Below are positions 27,801 through 36,318 of a stretch of 64,000 nt of DNA, piece after piece (position 1 is the first letter of the stretch; the number at the start of each line of letters is the position of its first letter). The stretch is from Mucilaginibacter sp. JRF (GTDB lineage Bacteria > Bacteroidota > Bacteroidia > Sphingobacteriales > Sphingobacteriaceae). The notes under the pieces were generated by a model, which worked only from the letters and a program-made list of their open reading frames with translations, ran no database searches and was not told the DNA's origin. A program made the position numbers and the translations under genes. Location: the NCBI RefSeq assembly GCF_015223065.1, contig NZ_JADFBY010000001.1, forward strand, positions 1,178,001 to 1,242,000. Direction: 5' to 3'.

Positions 27801-28116
27801 CAGCGGCTTGCGCCATATTGGTGCCTGGGTAAAAGTTGATCTTCATGAGGGTTAAACCCTGTATATTTTTGGTTTCGATGCTTTTTACACCGTTTACAAA
27901 CAGCAATATATTAATGTACTGCTTACCAAACATGGCCTCCATTTGCGATGGAGTATAGCCCGAAAACGGGTGCGACAGGTAAATAACCGGCAGATCAAGC
28001 TTTGGGAATATATCAACCTTTATGGTAGTAGCCGATTTGATGCCGAAAAACAGCAGCCCGGCCACAAGCACCATAATAGTGATGGGTTTACGAAGCGCAA
28101 AACGAATTAAATTCAT
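24835..28116 (-). CDS. RND efflux transporter permease subunit (AcrB family)
   Basis: 1093 residues with twelve membrane helices and two large periplasmic loops. The first helix segment is NLIRFALRKPITIMVLVAGL; helix 4 has LALAIGILVDESTVTIENIH with the proton-relay acidic residue, and the second half has GMIMSVGVSISNAVLLITNA. A hydrophilic insert around residues 505-540 (GEDMTDAEEFAASGLNGDGE) and an acidic cytoplasmic tail are present. It is a proton-driven exporter of hydrophobic or amphiphilic compounds; the VDES rather than VDDA motif at helix 4 sets it apart from classical drug pumps. Substrate unknown. Co-transcribed between tolC and the adaptor. Confidence 0.94.
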   Translation of the reverse strand: MNLIRFALRKPITIMVLVAGLLFFGIKSATTIKVDIFPKLDLPVIYLSHPFSGYTPSQMEAMFGKQYINILLFVNGVKSIETKNIQGLTLMKINFYPGTNMAQAAAEVSAFANRIQAIFPPGSNPPFIIRFDASTLPVGQLVLSSNKRGNNELLDLANVYVRASFTTIPGLVAPPPFGGNVRTVVIKADPEMLRSHNMTTDQLVEALRVNNLTAPSGNVRIGDKNYITPTNTTEHTIKDFENIPLFKGGVQNLYLRDVAKVEDGADVTVGYGLVNGKRSVYLNVAKSADASTWEVVQNLKKAIPRIQSQLPDDVKVSYEFDQSTYVINSVKSLLSEGAIGAILTGLMVLLFLGDVRGACIVILTIPIAIISAVLFLSLFGQTINIMTLSGLALAIGILVDESTVTIENIHQHFDMGKPKALAIWDACKEIAFPKLLILFCILAVFAPAFSMGGIPGSLFLPLALAIGFSMVVSYFLAQTFVPVMANWIMTVKHHKKPSGEDMTDAEEFAASGLNGDGEHDTWAQKEQLFKHNEGEKVSRFERIRQRYMSFIERILPYRRSIVIGYLLISILAAGLMMGSIGRDVLPKVNGGQFQVRLRAAEGTRIETTENKTLNAINAIKSITGPENISITSAYVGTHPSLFSISPIFLWMAQPHEAVIQVALKEDYHANLDELKEKIRARIGKDMPELKLSFEPIELTDKILSQGSPTPVEVRVSGRNKTLNEAYAQKVIDKLKQIEYLRDVQLGQSTKYPSINVEVDRVRAAQLGVDMNDISRSLVASTSSSRFTEKNIWVDEKSGYSYSVQIQVPESKMSSLTDIGETPLLKNAARPVLSDVATITPSTTYGENDNLGAMPVLSVTANLNDKDLGHATKDVQKAIASLGELPRGLNVEMIGLSQTLTDTMDSLESGLIVAIVVIFLMLAANFQSFKVSAVVLATVPAVILGSLALLMLTGSTLNLQSYMGMIMSVGVSISNAVLLITNAEQLRKHNGDSTKSALEAAALRMRPILMTALAMVVGMIPMASGLGEAGDQSSPLGRAVVGGLIASTFAALFILPLAFAWGQGKATTQSVSLDPEDEESKFYVNTNKANNNTI

Positions 28117-28125
28117 CAGTATATA

Positions 28126-29529
28126 TTAAAGTTCATTTAAAAACAGGTTGAAATCTCCATTGGCGGCTGATTTTAGTAATAGTGCCTGCCACACGTTATT
28201 GTAAGCGATATCGCGATCAGTTTCAGCACGGGTTAACGCGTATCGAGCCTGCACAACATCTACCAGATTTGATAATCCGCTACGATACATCACTGATTTT
28301 TGCAGCCAGGCATCTGATGCGGCTTTGATCTGCACCGGTACTTCGCGGTAATTAGTGAGGGCGTTAACTATTTTTTTGTCGGACAGGGAAAGCTGCGCGC
28401 TTATCTCCTGCCTGGCCAAATTATACTCATCCTGCAAGCCACGACTGATAAAACGCTGCGCTTTTACCTGCTTTGATACCCGCAATGGCTGCGTTAAGTT
28501 CCAGGTAACACCTACACCAATAAGATAGTTAGACCGAACAGGCTTGATACCATCGTAATAATTAGTAGTATAAACACTCTGATCGGATGCGTAAGTACTT
28601 GAAAAACCTGAGCCCCTTGTTTGGAATACGCCAACTAACGAAAATGTAGGATAATTGAATGTACGGTAATATGCCGCCTGCCTGTCGCTTACATCAACAC
28701 GACTTTTATACCATTTTAGTAAAGGGTGATTCTCGTCGGCATCAGTACCGTTTATCCCGTTAGTAGCTGAAAGGCCTTGTGGTATACGGCCAACAAAAAC
28801 GGTATCCAGTGCAAAATCCTGATTATCGCTGCCTATCAATACAGCCAAACGCTTGGCCTGCTCCTGCTCGGCATCAACGGCTTGTTGTAATACAATCCGC
28901 GCGCCTGACACTTCGGCATTAGCCTGCGATGAATCAACACCGGCTATCATGCCACCTTTGGCACGGGCTACAACAACCTGTCTGAAGGTATCGGCTCGAC
29001 TTAGATTTTTTCGGTACGAACTTGTAAGGCGTTGTGCGGCAAGCAGGTTTAAGTAAGCCCCGGCAACCTTAACCTGGTGCTGGAAAATTTCCTGCTTTAA
29101 ATCGTTACTGTCGCGCTGTGCAACTGCCTGTGCGGTTTTAATACGCTCGCTAAAGCGACCGAAAGCAAAGAAATCCCAGTTAACGTTAGCCAGGTACAAG
29201 GCACCAAAAGCGGCATTCCAGTTTTGATTGGCGAGTGGTAAGCCCGATGAGGCTACACCTAAACCGCCAAAACCATACAATGGGCCATTTTGTCCGTTAA
29301 CAGTTCCATAGTCCTGCTGGGCACCAATGTTTAAGTTGGGCAGGTACTCGCGTTTAGCCTGTGCAACACCTGCCTTTGAGGCATCGGCATAGTTAGCCTT
29401 GGCCTTGATGGTACCGTAGTTGGCTACGGCTTGTTGCAGGGCATCCCTTAAAGTGAGTTTTTGTTGGGCTGATGCCCGGATGGCCAAAAGCATGGCCATA
29501 AAAATTAACAGTGATCTTGTGATATTCAT
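28126..29529 (-). CDS. TolC-family outer-membrane efflux protein
   Basis: 467 residues from ATG 29529 (MNITRSLLIFMAMLLAIRAS, signal peptide cut before QQK); an upstream TTG would add three residues. The OEP repeats are visible as long helices with KLTLRDALQQAVANYGTIKA at the start and LSNLVDVVQARYALTRAETD near the end, the typical second-half motif. It forms the trimeric outer-membrane channel for the RND pump, 9 bases downstream. The first gene of the efflux operon, 118 bases after the histidine kinase, so readthrough from the two-component genes is possible. Confidence 0.93.
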   Translation of the reverse strand: MNITRSLLIFMAMLLAIRASAQQKLTLRDALQQAVANYGTIKAKANYADASKAGVAQAKREYLPNLNIGAQQDYGTVNGQNGPLYGFGGLGVASSGLPLANQNWNAAFGALYLANVNWDFFAFGRFSERIKTAQAVAQRDSNDLKQEIFQHQVKVAGAYLNLLAAQRLTSSYRKNLSRADTFRQVVVARAKGGMIAGVDSSQANAEVSGARIVLQQAVDAEQEQAKRLAVLIGSDNQDFALDTVFVGRIPQGLSATNGINGTDADENHPLLKWYKSRVDVSDRQAAYYRTFNYPTFSLVGVFQTRGSGFSSTYASDQSVYTTNYYDGIKPVRSNYLIGVGVTWNLTQPLRVSKQVKAQRFISRGLQDEYNLARQEISAQLSLSDKKIVNALTNYREVPVQIKAASDAWLQKSVMYRSGLSNLVDVVQARYALTRAETDRDIAYNNVWQALLLKSAANGDFNLFLNEL

Positions 29530-29647
29530 GTAAAGCAACCAATTGCGGAATCAAGGTTGATCCTTAAGCAAGGTTACTTTACGTTTTTGAAGCAAATTTG
29601 AAGCTTGATACCAAATTGACTACCCATTTATCAATCTGACAAAAATA

Positions 29648-30973
29648 TTACGCAATTGCTGTGTTTTTATCAAACACGATCTCCGTTTCTGTCGACTGTT
29701 CTTCTATTACCATGCTGGGTTCAGCGAATACCACATGCAGGGTGTGTATTCCATCCAAATATGTATAGGTAACGTCCAGATTATTTACAGCACATATCTG
29801 TTTAACAATAGATAAGCCAAGCCCAATACTATCGGCGCTTTGATTACTCTTTTTAAACCGCTGGAATAATTCTTCGGGTTCCGCTTCTGGTGGTAAACCG
29901 GTGTTGCTTACAGTAAGGCTGTTTTTGGTAAGTGTTATACTTAGATCGCCATTATCAATATTATAACGTATAGCATTGCTTAATAGGTTGCTTACCAATA
30001 TCTCGGCCAGTACAGGATGTATCTGTACATAAACCCGTTTATCTACATTTTTAGTAACCGATAGGTTTTTCAGCTGAATCCAGTTTTCGTACTGGCTGAT
30101 AACCGAATTGGTGATGGTGCAGAAACGCACATTCTCCTGCGTTTCGTACTCCTGATTATCAAGCTTGCAAAGCAATAATAACGAGCGATTTATCTTCACT
30201 AATTTATCAATAGCGTTCTGCATATCGTTTATCAGCAAGGCCTGGTTCTCATTTATCGGGGTATCGGCCAGCAACTCAAGCTTACTATGAATAACGGCTA
30301 ATGGGGTTTGCACTTCGTGCGAGGCATTTTCGCTAAACTCCTTCATGTGGCCATAATCTTCAATAGCCTTGTCGGTCATTTTTTTCAGAAAGAAATTCAA
30401 CTCCTTAAATTCCTTGGTATTGGTGTTCGCGAACTCTAATTTCTCTTTTTGATGCAGACTAAAATTCTGAATATTATGCAATGTTTTTTGGAATGATGAC
30501 AGCACCAGTTTTGAGATCAATCTGCCGGTTAAAGCCACACATGCGGTAATGAGCAGCATCTTCCAAAAAAGCGCCTTTAACATCCCGCTGATGATCAACT
30601 CACCCGGTGCAATGTAATTATAGGTTGATACGCGGTAAACATCATTATTAATTTTATAAAATGATGCTACATCTAACCGGGTTTCGTCGCGTTTGAGGTG
30701 TTTATTGTAGAAACAGAACTTGGTTGTTTTGGTGGCTTGAGCAGGCATGCTTCGCACCTTATTAATGGCTATCGGCCTGTCGAGCATATAACGGTGAGGA
30801 GGCTGGCCGGCCTTTAATTGCTGAGCAACCTTATCATTAACATCCGTCATGCGCTCCACTTCGGAGTTATAAATATTACCGCGAATACTATTGTATGATA
30901 TGACCATGCTGAGCGGTGTCGCCAAAAACAACACTACCACCAGCCAAAGGGTAAGTTTATCTACTAATTTCAT
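29648..30973 (-). CDS. Sensor histidine kinase (two-component)
   Basis: 441 residues. Two membrane helices (LTLWLVVVLFLATPLSMVIS at 8-27 and about 130-155) enclose a small periplasmic sensor of about 100 residues. The HisKA box FSENASHEVQTPLAVIHSKL has the phospho-accepting His219; the ATPase domain has N-box NLLSNAIRYN (Asn333) and G-box IGLGLSIVKQI. The first bases overlap the response-regulator stop (4 bases). Given tolC-RND-adaptor directly downstream, it probably senses the efflux substrate or envelope stress, comparable in layout to CusS-type systems; the ligand is unknown. Confidence 0.92.
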   Translation of the reverse strand: MKLVDKLTLWLVVVLFLATPLSMVISYNSIRGNIYNSEVERMTDVNDKVAQQLKAGQPPHRYMLDRPIAINKVRSMPAQATKTTKFCFYNKHLKRDETRLDVASFYKINNDVYRVSTYNYIAPGELIISGMLKALFWKMLLITACVALTGRLISKLVLSSFQKTLHNIQNFSLHQKEKLEFANTNTKEFKELNFFLKKMTDKAIEDYGHMKEFSENASHEVQTPLAVIHSKLELLADTPINENQALLINDMQNAIDKLVKINRSLLLLCKLDNQEYETQENVRFCTITNSVISQYENWIQLKNLSVTKNVDKRVYVQIHPVLAEILVSNLLSNAIRYNIDNGDLSITLTKNSLTVSNTGLPPEAEPEELFQRFKKSNQSADSIGLGLSIVKQICAVNNLDVTYTYLDGIHTLHVVFAEPSMVIEEQSTETEIVFDKNTAIA

Positions 30974-31665
30974 AACACTGCATCCGCCGAGCGGAATTTA
31001 TAGCCTAAACCGTAAATGGTATCAATATAATCGTTGCCATTCAACAGGTTTATTTTACGGCGAAGATTTTTAACATGCTGATATACAAAATCTAAATTAG
31101 CTAAATTATCAGTATAATCACCCCAAAGGTGTGCCGCAATGGCTTGTTTTGACAATACCCTGTTACGGTTCACCAGAAAGTACATCAACAACTCAAATTC
31201 CTTGCGGGTAATATCAAGTAGCTGACCATTTATAAATGCCTCAAAAGTAGCTGTGTTCAAACTGATCTCATTATAGCTGATCAGCTCAGTATTATTGCCA
31301 TTGAGCTTTTTACGACGATATATGGCACGTAAGCGGGCATGAAGTTCAGAGAGATGGAAGGGTTTAGTTATATAATCGTCGGCACCGGTTTCGAGGCCCT
31401 TTATCTTATCGTCAAGCGCATCCTTTGCCGAGATGATGAGTACGCCACTTTCTATATTCTCGTCCTTTATAAACTTCAACAGATCGATACCGTTACCATC
31501 GGGCAGCATAATATCCAGCAAAATACAATCGTACGAGAATGATATGAGTTTATCTTTCGCCTCGCTAAAAGTAGGCGCAAGCTCGCAAACATACCCTTCG
31601 GACGAAAAGAAGTTGAGTATGCTATCCGCAAGCTCCCGGTTATCTTCCAGCACAAGTATCTTCAT
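30970..31665 (-). CDS. OmpR-family response regulator
   Basis: 231 residues. The receiver domain has the acidic pocket LVLEDNRE, phospho-acceptor Asp51 in CILLDIMLPDGNG and Lys in YITKPFHLSELHARL. The C-terminal winged helix (residues about 130-228) includes FELLMYFLVNRNRVLSKQAI and VYQHVKNLRRKINL. It overlaps the kinase gene by 4 bases. Expected target: the tolC-RND-adaptor operon. The -7 box TATCTTTG at 31671-31678 ends only 5 bases before the ATG, so its mRNA is almost leaderless. Confidence 0.95.
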   Translation of the reverse strand: MKILVLEDNRELADSILNFFSSEGYVCELAPTFSEAKDKLISFSYDCILLDIMLPDGNGIDLLKFIKDENIESGVLIISAKDALDDKIKGLETGADDYITKPFHLSELHARLRAIYRRKKLNGNNTELISYNEISLNTATFEAFINGQLLDITRKEFELLMYFLVNRNRVLSKQAIAAHLWGDYTDNLANLDFVYQHVKNLRRKINLLNGNDYIDTIYGLGYKFRSADAVL

Positions 31666-31670
31666 AAAAT

Positions 31671-31678
31671 CAAAGATA
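31671..31678 (-). promoter_or_regulatory. -7 box of the two-component operon, next to the start codon
   Basis: A perfect TATCTTTG on the minus strand, 5 bases from the response-regulator ATG. No -33 TTTG at 17-22 bases was found. Confidence 0.45.
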
Positions 31679-31920
31679 TATCATAAATCTGTATGAATTT
31701 TGAATTGGTTTTTATAGAAACAAGGCAATAGCAGGTCGAATATTATCATAATTCAACTATCCACTTAAAAATCGAATTCTTATTATTTTCTTAATAATTT
31801 CTAGTAATTTTTTAATACTTACAATCAATGTAAGTATATTTTACAAAATCATTAATAAAAGTACCATAATTCAGAATTTCTCCAGTATTGACCGGCAGAT
31901 TAGGATAAATTATTATTCCT

Positions 31921-33312
31921 ATGAAAAATTACTTTACACTGATCATGTTCCTGACCATTCCTATTTTGGTTAGCGCGCAAACAATCGACAGCCTGTCATT
32001 CATCAAGTCAAAACGCATGTCTGATGCTGATCTGGAGAAAAAGAAAGAGGGCAGTTTTATAACGGGTTTGCCCGATCTGTCATCCGACCCGGTAACTGGT
32101 TTTGGATTTGGGCTACGTACCAATGTGTTCTTTAACGGGCAGCGAAATAATCCGCTGTTTCCATATACGCCGTATCTGATGAAGTTAAAGGCTAATGCCG
32201 CTTATTATACCTCAAATGCCCGGGAATTAGTTTTGGGCCTGGATATACCTTATTATAAAGGCACTCGCTGGCGTTTCCGGGTAGATCTGAAACTACAACA
32301 AAACCCTGCCAATCTTTATTTTGGCCTTACTGAGCAAACTTTAAGTAATTTGAGTTTACCATCTAACCCGGGTGTAACTTTTGATAAATATGCGGATTTT
32401 GATAAAGCAAGAAAGACATTAAGACCCGGCGGACCTGGCGAAGCTACACAGGTTACAGATGCACTATCCAACCGCTTCAGGGAAACCGAATTTATGCTGA
32501 ACTTAAAAGCCGACTATGCCCTGGGGCAAAAAGGCAAATTCCGGATCATGGGTGGTTATGAAATACAGCATTTGAGTTACAAAACCTTTGAGAATTTTGA
32601 AACTGGCGCTATACAACCTGATAACGGCGAAGGTTTAAAAGCACCAAATGGGTTTTCTTTATTACGTAGAGATTTTGATCAGGGTATGGCATCCGGTTTG
32701 AATGGCGGCTGGGTTTCGCTGATCCAGACCGCGCTTATTTATGATGTAAGAGATTTTGAACCCGACCCTACCCGTGGCGCTTATGTTGAGCTGGCCAACG
32801 AGTTCTCCGATCAGATCATCGGATCTCAATTCTCGTTTGACAAAGTATTTATACAAGGCCGATATTATCAGAAATTACCTTTTGGCAAACGTACAGTGCT
32901 TGCCGGGCGTGCCGCGGTAGGTAATATATTTGGCAGCAACGCTCCTTTTTTTGAATATCAAGACCAATGGTCGCCGGATGGAAGTATTAACTCGTTGGGC
33001 GGCAAACAATCATTAAGAGGATACCGGGCAAACAGGTTCCTTGCCAGATCATTATGGTTTGCAAACCTCGAGTTGCGGATCAGATTAGCGGAAGCCAGAC
33101 TGGGCAAGCAACGTTTCGGTTTTGGAGTTGCTCCGTTTGTTGATGCCGGAACAGTAAGAGATCGCTGGCAGGATCTGAACTTCAAAAACATCAAAACCTC
33201 TTATGGTGCAGGTGCCCGTATTGCCTGGAATCAATCAACCATTATTTTCTTTGACTATGGCTTATCAAAAGAAGATAAATTATTCTTCTTCGGCATAGGT
33301 CAGGCTTTTTAA
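31921..33312 (+). CDS. BamA/TamA-family outer-membrane beta-barrel protein
   Basis: 463 residues. A signal peptide (MKNYFTLIMFLTIPILVSAQ) leads directly into a surface-antigen/D15 type barrel without visible POTRA repeats. Family features: early FITGLPDLSSDPVTGFGFGL, central YDVRDFEPDPTRGAYVEL, then GGKQSLRGYRANRF (the RGY motif of Omp85 barrels) and a C-terminal strand FFFGIGQAF ending in phenylalanine. Omp85 members insert or export proteins; POTRA-less ones are of unknown role, perhaps lipid or protein translocation. A terminator follows, then a PepSY-like gene. Confidence 0.87.
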   Translation: MKNYFTLIMFLTIPILVSAQTIDSLSFIKSKRMSDADLEKKKEGSFITGLPDLSSDPVTGFGFGLRTNVFFNGQRNNPLFPYTPYLMKLKANAAYYTSNARELVLGLDIPYYKGTRWRFRVDLKLQQNPANLYFGLTEQTLSNLSLPSNPGVTFDKYADFDKARKTLRPGGPGEATQVTDALSNRFRETEFMLNLKADYALGQKGKFRIMGGYEIQHLSYKTFENFETGAIQPDNGEGLKAPNGFSLLRRDFDQGMASGLNGGWVSLIQTALIYDVRDFEPDPTRGAYVELANEFSDQIIGSQFSFDKVFIQGRYYQKLPFGKRTVLAGRAAVGNIFGSNAPFFEYQDQWSPDGSINSLGGKQSLRGYRANRFLARSLWFANLELRIRLAEARLGKQRFGFGVAPFVDAGTVRDRWQDLNFKNIKTSYGAGARIAWNQSTIIFFDYGLSKEDKLFFFGIGQAF

Positions 33313-33353
33313 CGCTTAATTGCTAAAACTGCTTAACTACAGAATGTTTCCAG

Positions 33354-33382
33354 AAAAAACACAGAATCCAGTGTTTTTTTTT
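33354..33382 (+). terminator. Terminator after the outer-membrane barrel gene
   Basis: Perfect 9-base arms AAAAAACAC / GTGTTTTTT with an 8-base loop, continuing in T. It ends 15 bases before the ATG of the next gene, so the downstream gene is either fed by readthrough or started from an unrecognised promoter. Confidence 0.65.
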
Positions 33383-33397
33383 GATAAAAAACAAACC

Positions 33398-33859
33398 ATG
33401 AAAAAGACATTTCTATTAGGCGCTGCCTTACTATTATGTGCGCCATCATTTGCTCAAAAAGCGATAGTTGTACCAGCCGCTGTCAAGAGTACATTTACAA
33501 AATCCTTCCCAAATGCTAAGGCTGTTAAATGGTCGAAGGAGAACGATGCGGAGTTCGAAGCTGAGTTTACAAATGGTAGTGTAAAACAGGCCGCCAACTT
33601 TAAAACAAGCGGCACTTTGGTAGTAACCGAAACTGAAATAAAGAAAAGCGCACTGCCGGCCGTTATAACAGCTGTTGTTAACAAGGAATTTACAGGTTAT
33701 AAAATTGAAGATATAGAAAAGGTTGAAAAACCCGGTAAACCGAGGTACTATGAAATGAAAGTAGAAAAAGGAGAGCAAAGCTATCTGATAGAAATATCGC
33801 CGGAGGGTAAGATACTTAAGAAAGAAAAAGAAGGTAAAGAAGAAAAGGACAGCGATTAA
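33398..33859 (+). CDS. PepSY-like secreted protein
   Basis: 153 residues from ATG 33398, which starts a clear signal peptide (MKKTFLLGAALLLCAPSFAQ); the in-frame ATG/TTG codons farther up lie within the terminator hairpin. The mature part has two copies of the PepSY-like (BLIP-like) fold: VVPAAVKSTFTKSFPNAKAV with the K-W-S-K motif and the second half AVITAVVNKEFTGYKIEDIE. The C-terminus is Lys/Glu-rich. Periplasmic; such proteins are thought to bind peptides or inhibit proteases, but the function here is unknown. Confidence 0.85.
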   Translation: MKKTFLLGAALLLCAPSFAQKAIVVPAAVKSTFTKSFPNAKAVKWSKENDAEFEAEFTNGSVKQAANFKTSGTLVVTETEIKKSALPAVITAVVNKEFTGYKIEDIEKVEKPGKPRYYEMKVEKGEQSYLIEISPEGKILKKEKEGKEEKDSD

Positions 33860-33884
33860 TGGTATAAAAACCATGTTCTTACTC

Positions 33885-33915
33885 AAAGGCATCCTTAATC
33901 GGGGTGCCTTTTTCA
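33885..33915 (+). terminator. Terminator of the PepSY-like gene
   Basis: Stem AAAGGCA / TGCCTTT extended by wobble pairs (TCC with GGG), followed by TTTTTC. It lies 26 bases after the stop codon. Confidence 0.65.
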
Positions 33916-33926
33916 TATATCAAAAA

Positions 33927-33957
33927 AAAGCCGTTAGATCTACGATCTAACGGCTTT
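33927..33957 (-). terminator. Terminator of the tRNA-Ser gene
   Basis: Perfect 14-base arms AAAGCCGTTAGATC / GATCTAACGGCTTT around a 3-base loop, with a U-run on the minus strand, 12 bases beyond the tRNA 3' end. Confidence 0.85.
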
Positions 33958-33968
33958 GAATATTAATC

Positions 33969-34058
33969 TGGCGGTGAGGGAGGGATTCGAACCCTCGGTA
34001 CAGTTTCCCGTACGTCAGTTTAGCAAACTGATCCTTTCGGCCTCTCAGGCACCTCACC
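33969..34058 (-). tRNA. tRNA-Ser(GCT)
   Basis: 90 bases including an encoded CCA end. Acceptor stem GGTGAGG pairs with CCTCACC, discriminator G; T-arm GAGGGTTCGAATCCCTC; long variable arm (GTACGGGAAACTGTAC) as in all class II serine tRNAs; anticodon loop TTGCTAA with anticodon GCT (plus-strand 34022-34024), reading AGC/AGT. It has its own promoter (34092-34121) and a strong terminator. Confidence 0.96.
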
Positions 34059-34091
34059 ATTTTTAAGTACGCCTCGTTTTTTTGAGGTCTG

Positions 34092-34121
34092 CAAATATAG
34101 TAAAAGTGCATACCTGTCAAA
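34092..34121 (-). promoter_or_regulatory. Promoter of tRNA-Ser
   Basis: Minus-strand TTTG (34118-34121), an 18-base spacer and TATATTTG (34092-34099): both boxes match the consensus exactly. Expected start near 34088, giving a leader of about 29 bases before the tRNA. Confidence 0.7.
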
Positions 34122-34138
34122 AAAAAAAGTGAGCTTTT

Positions 34139-36202
34139 TTAATATTCTATTCGCACATGGTAAATACTCATCAGCATGCGCTTAAAAATCGTTTTAATAG
34201 TTTCAATATCCTTTAACGTTATGTTGCTGTCTTTCAGCTGGTCCTGATCGAGTTTGTATTTTACAATACGATCAACCAGATCACTTATCGATTTTTGATC
34301 CGGCTCTTTTATTGAGCGAGATGCGGCCTCAACTGAGTCGGCAAGCATCAAAACACCGGTTTCTTTTGAAAAAGGGATAGGCCCGGGATAGCGAAAAATG
34401 TTCTCATCGATGAATTTTTCAGGAAAATTCTTCAAAAACGATTGATAAAAATAGTCGACCCTGGTGTTACCATGATGCGTACGGATAAAGTCGGTAACAA
34501 TATCGGGCAGGTTTGATTTACGCGCCATCTCGATACCTTTACTCACGTGGCGAATGATGATCTGCGCGCTTTCCTCATAAGGCAATTTATCGTGCGGATT
34601 GAATGAGGAGGTTTGGTTCTCGATAAAAAATAAAGGATTCTCTATTTTACCTATATCATGGTACAATGCCCCTGCCCTAACCAACAAAGCATTTCCACCT
34701 ATAGCATATATGGCGTTCTCGGCGAGGTTAGCCACCTGTAACGAGTGCTGAAAGGTACCTGGCGCGGTAAACGCCATTTCGCGCAGCAAAGGTGAATTGG
34801 TATTGGTCAGCTCGATCAGGGTAATATCTGATGTTAAACCGAATAATTTCTCGAAAGCATAAATAAGCGGATATGCCAGCAAGGTTAAAAGCACGCTTAC
34901 GGTGAATGGTATAAAATCAAGCCAGTCTATAGTAGCTATACTCCCCTGCCTGATGAATGATATACCTAAAAACGCCACCAGGTATGTAGCCGTGATGATC
35001 AGAGCCGAGGTTAGGAATTGCTCACGACGTATCAGGTTTTTGATGGTATAAATGGCCACCATACCAGCGGTGATCTGGTAGTAGGCAAATTCAAAGCTAT
35101 TGGGCACAAAGAAGCCTGCTATCAGTACTACCAATAGGTGGATGTAAAGTGCCAAACGTGTATCAAACAATATGCGGATGATGATCGGCACAATACAATA
35201 TGGTATATAATATAATGTAGGTATTTGCAGCATTATGGCGATGGACAGTGTGGCCAGCATTGCAGTAACCACCATCAGTATCAATCCTACCAAACGGTTA
35301 TCCCCATAAATATCCCGCCTGAACAGGTATAGGAATACCATTAATAAGGTAATAGCCAAACCCACCAACAGAAACCTGCCGAACAAAACTAAATTGCCGT
35401 TACCTTCAATTCGAGCATTGTCCTCAAAAGCTTTTTTGTACGATTGCAGCTTTTGAAAAACATCATCGTTTACTACCGCACCTTTGGTTACAATGGTTTC
35501 GCCGCTTTGTACCATACCACGGGTAATGGATAAGTTATCTACGGCTTCTTTTTCCAGCTTGGCAGTAAACTTCTCGTCGAAGGTTAAATTAACCATCAGT
35601 CTGTCGCCGATCAGGTCTAACAAAAAAGCCTTGTCAATATCCTTGCGTGCATTCAATGTCTGTTCACAATAATTAAGAGCCCTGTCGCGGGTGAACAGAT
35701 CATTTATATTGCGATCAACAGATATATTATTATTGATAACACTAATGTTTAACGCTTCGCTACGCTGGTGTTTTTGGTTAACCTTTATAATGCCTTTGTT
35801 ATAAACATCACTAAGCAAATTAACGCCAACGGCCAGGTATTTCTCTTTTTGCACTTCGGGCAAACCGGCGGTGTGCCATTTAATTTCAAGATCATTCCTG
35901 AAACCTTCAATTTGTTGCTTTCCTAAATCCCTGTCAAAACGATAAACAGGGGTTATACTGGCTAACGCGGTTTTTCGGTCGTTCTCTATTTCCTGCGGAG
36001 TTTTTAAAATGGCAAAGCTGTAAGGAGATATCAGCTCCTTTTGATTCCATATCCTTCCTTTTTCAAACTCGTACCTGAATTGGGCCTGTTTAGGCAGGGC
36101 CGCAACAATAAGGCATACACTGCCCAGTATCATTAAAAACTTAATGTTGCGGGCATATTTACGCCATAAGGCTTTTCGTCGGGATGTAGAGATCTGTACC
36201 AT
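34139..36202 (-). CDS. 7TM-HD family phosphohydrolase (PgpH-like c-di-AMP phosphodiesterase)
   Basis: 687 residues. One N-terminal membrane helix, a large extracytoplasmic domain (7TMR-HDED, residues about 50-280), seven membrane helices (about 285-480), then a cytoplasmic HD domain with LYHDIGKIENP (HD near residue 515), FNPHDKLPYEESAQIIIRH and THHGNTRVDYFY. This architecture is that of PgpH, which hydrolyses cyclic di-AMP to pApA and so affects osmotic and cell-wall homeostasis. Both metal-binding His/Asp sets are present, so it should be active. Stand-alone gene; divergent from the SPFH cassette. Confidence 0.92.
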   Translation of the reverse strand: MVQISTSRRKALWRKYARNIKFLMILGSVCLIVAALPKQAQFRYEFEKGRIWNQKELISPYSFAILKTPQEIENDRKTALASITPVYRFDRDLGKQQIEGFRNDLEIKWHTAGLPEVQKEKYLAVGVNLLSDVYNKGIIKVNQKHQRSEALNISVINNNISVDRNINDLFTRDRALNYCEQTLNARKDIDKAFLLDLIGDRLMVNLTFDEKFTAKLEKEAVDNLSITRGMVQSGETIVTKGAVVNDDVFQKLQSYKKAFEDNARIEGNGNLVLFGRFLLVGLAITLLMVFLYLFRRDIYGDNRLVGLILMVVTAMLATLSIAIMLQIPTLYYIPYCIVPIIIRILFDTRLALYIHLLVVLIAGFFVPNSFEFAYYQITAGMVAIYTIKNLIRREQFLTSALIITATYLVAFLGISFIRQGSIATIDWLDFIPFTVSVLLTLLAYPLIYAFEKLFGLTSDITLIELTNTNSPLLREMAFTAPGTFQHSLQVANLAENAIYAIGGNALLVRAGALYHDIGKIENPLFFIENQTSSFNPHDKLPYEESAQIIIRHVSKGIEMARKSNLPDIVTDFIRTHHGNTRVDYFYQSFLKNFPEKFIDENIFRYPGPIPFSKETGVLMLADSVEAASRSIKEPDQKSISDLVDRIVKYKLDQDQLKDSNITLKDIETIKTIFKRMLMSIYHVRIEY

Positions 36203-36256
36203 TTATTGTGTTAACCTCTCAAAAATAATATAAGTTTCTGTGTTGCGTATTTTTTC

Positions 36257-36296
36257 TTGCATTTATCAAATAGTATTTGATATCTTTATGATATCA
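36257..36296 (+). promoter_or_regulatory. Promoter and twin palindromes upstream of the SPFH cassette
   Basis: Two perfect palindromes abut: TCAAATA-G-TATTTGA at 36266-36280 and TGATATC-TTTAT-GATATCA at 36278-36296. GATATC recurs with an 11-base period (36279 and 36290). The likely -7 box TATCTTTA (36281-36288, one mismatch), with TTGC at 36257-36260, lies inside the second palindrome, so a bound protein would block RNA polymerase. The ribbon-helix-helix protein encoded at the end of the cassette is a natural candidate. Confidence 0.55.
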
Positions 36297-36318
36297 TTTT
36301 AAAATCAAAACCAACATC

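Noticed and set aside
34119-34142. A-run/T-run repeat after the PgpH-like gene as terminator
   Set aside because: Stem is almost only A-T pairs and overlaps the tRNA-Ser promoter; not a convincing terminator.
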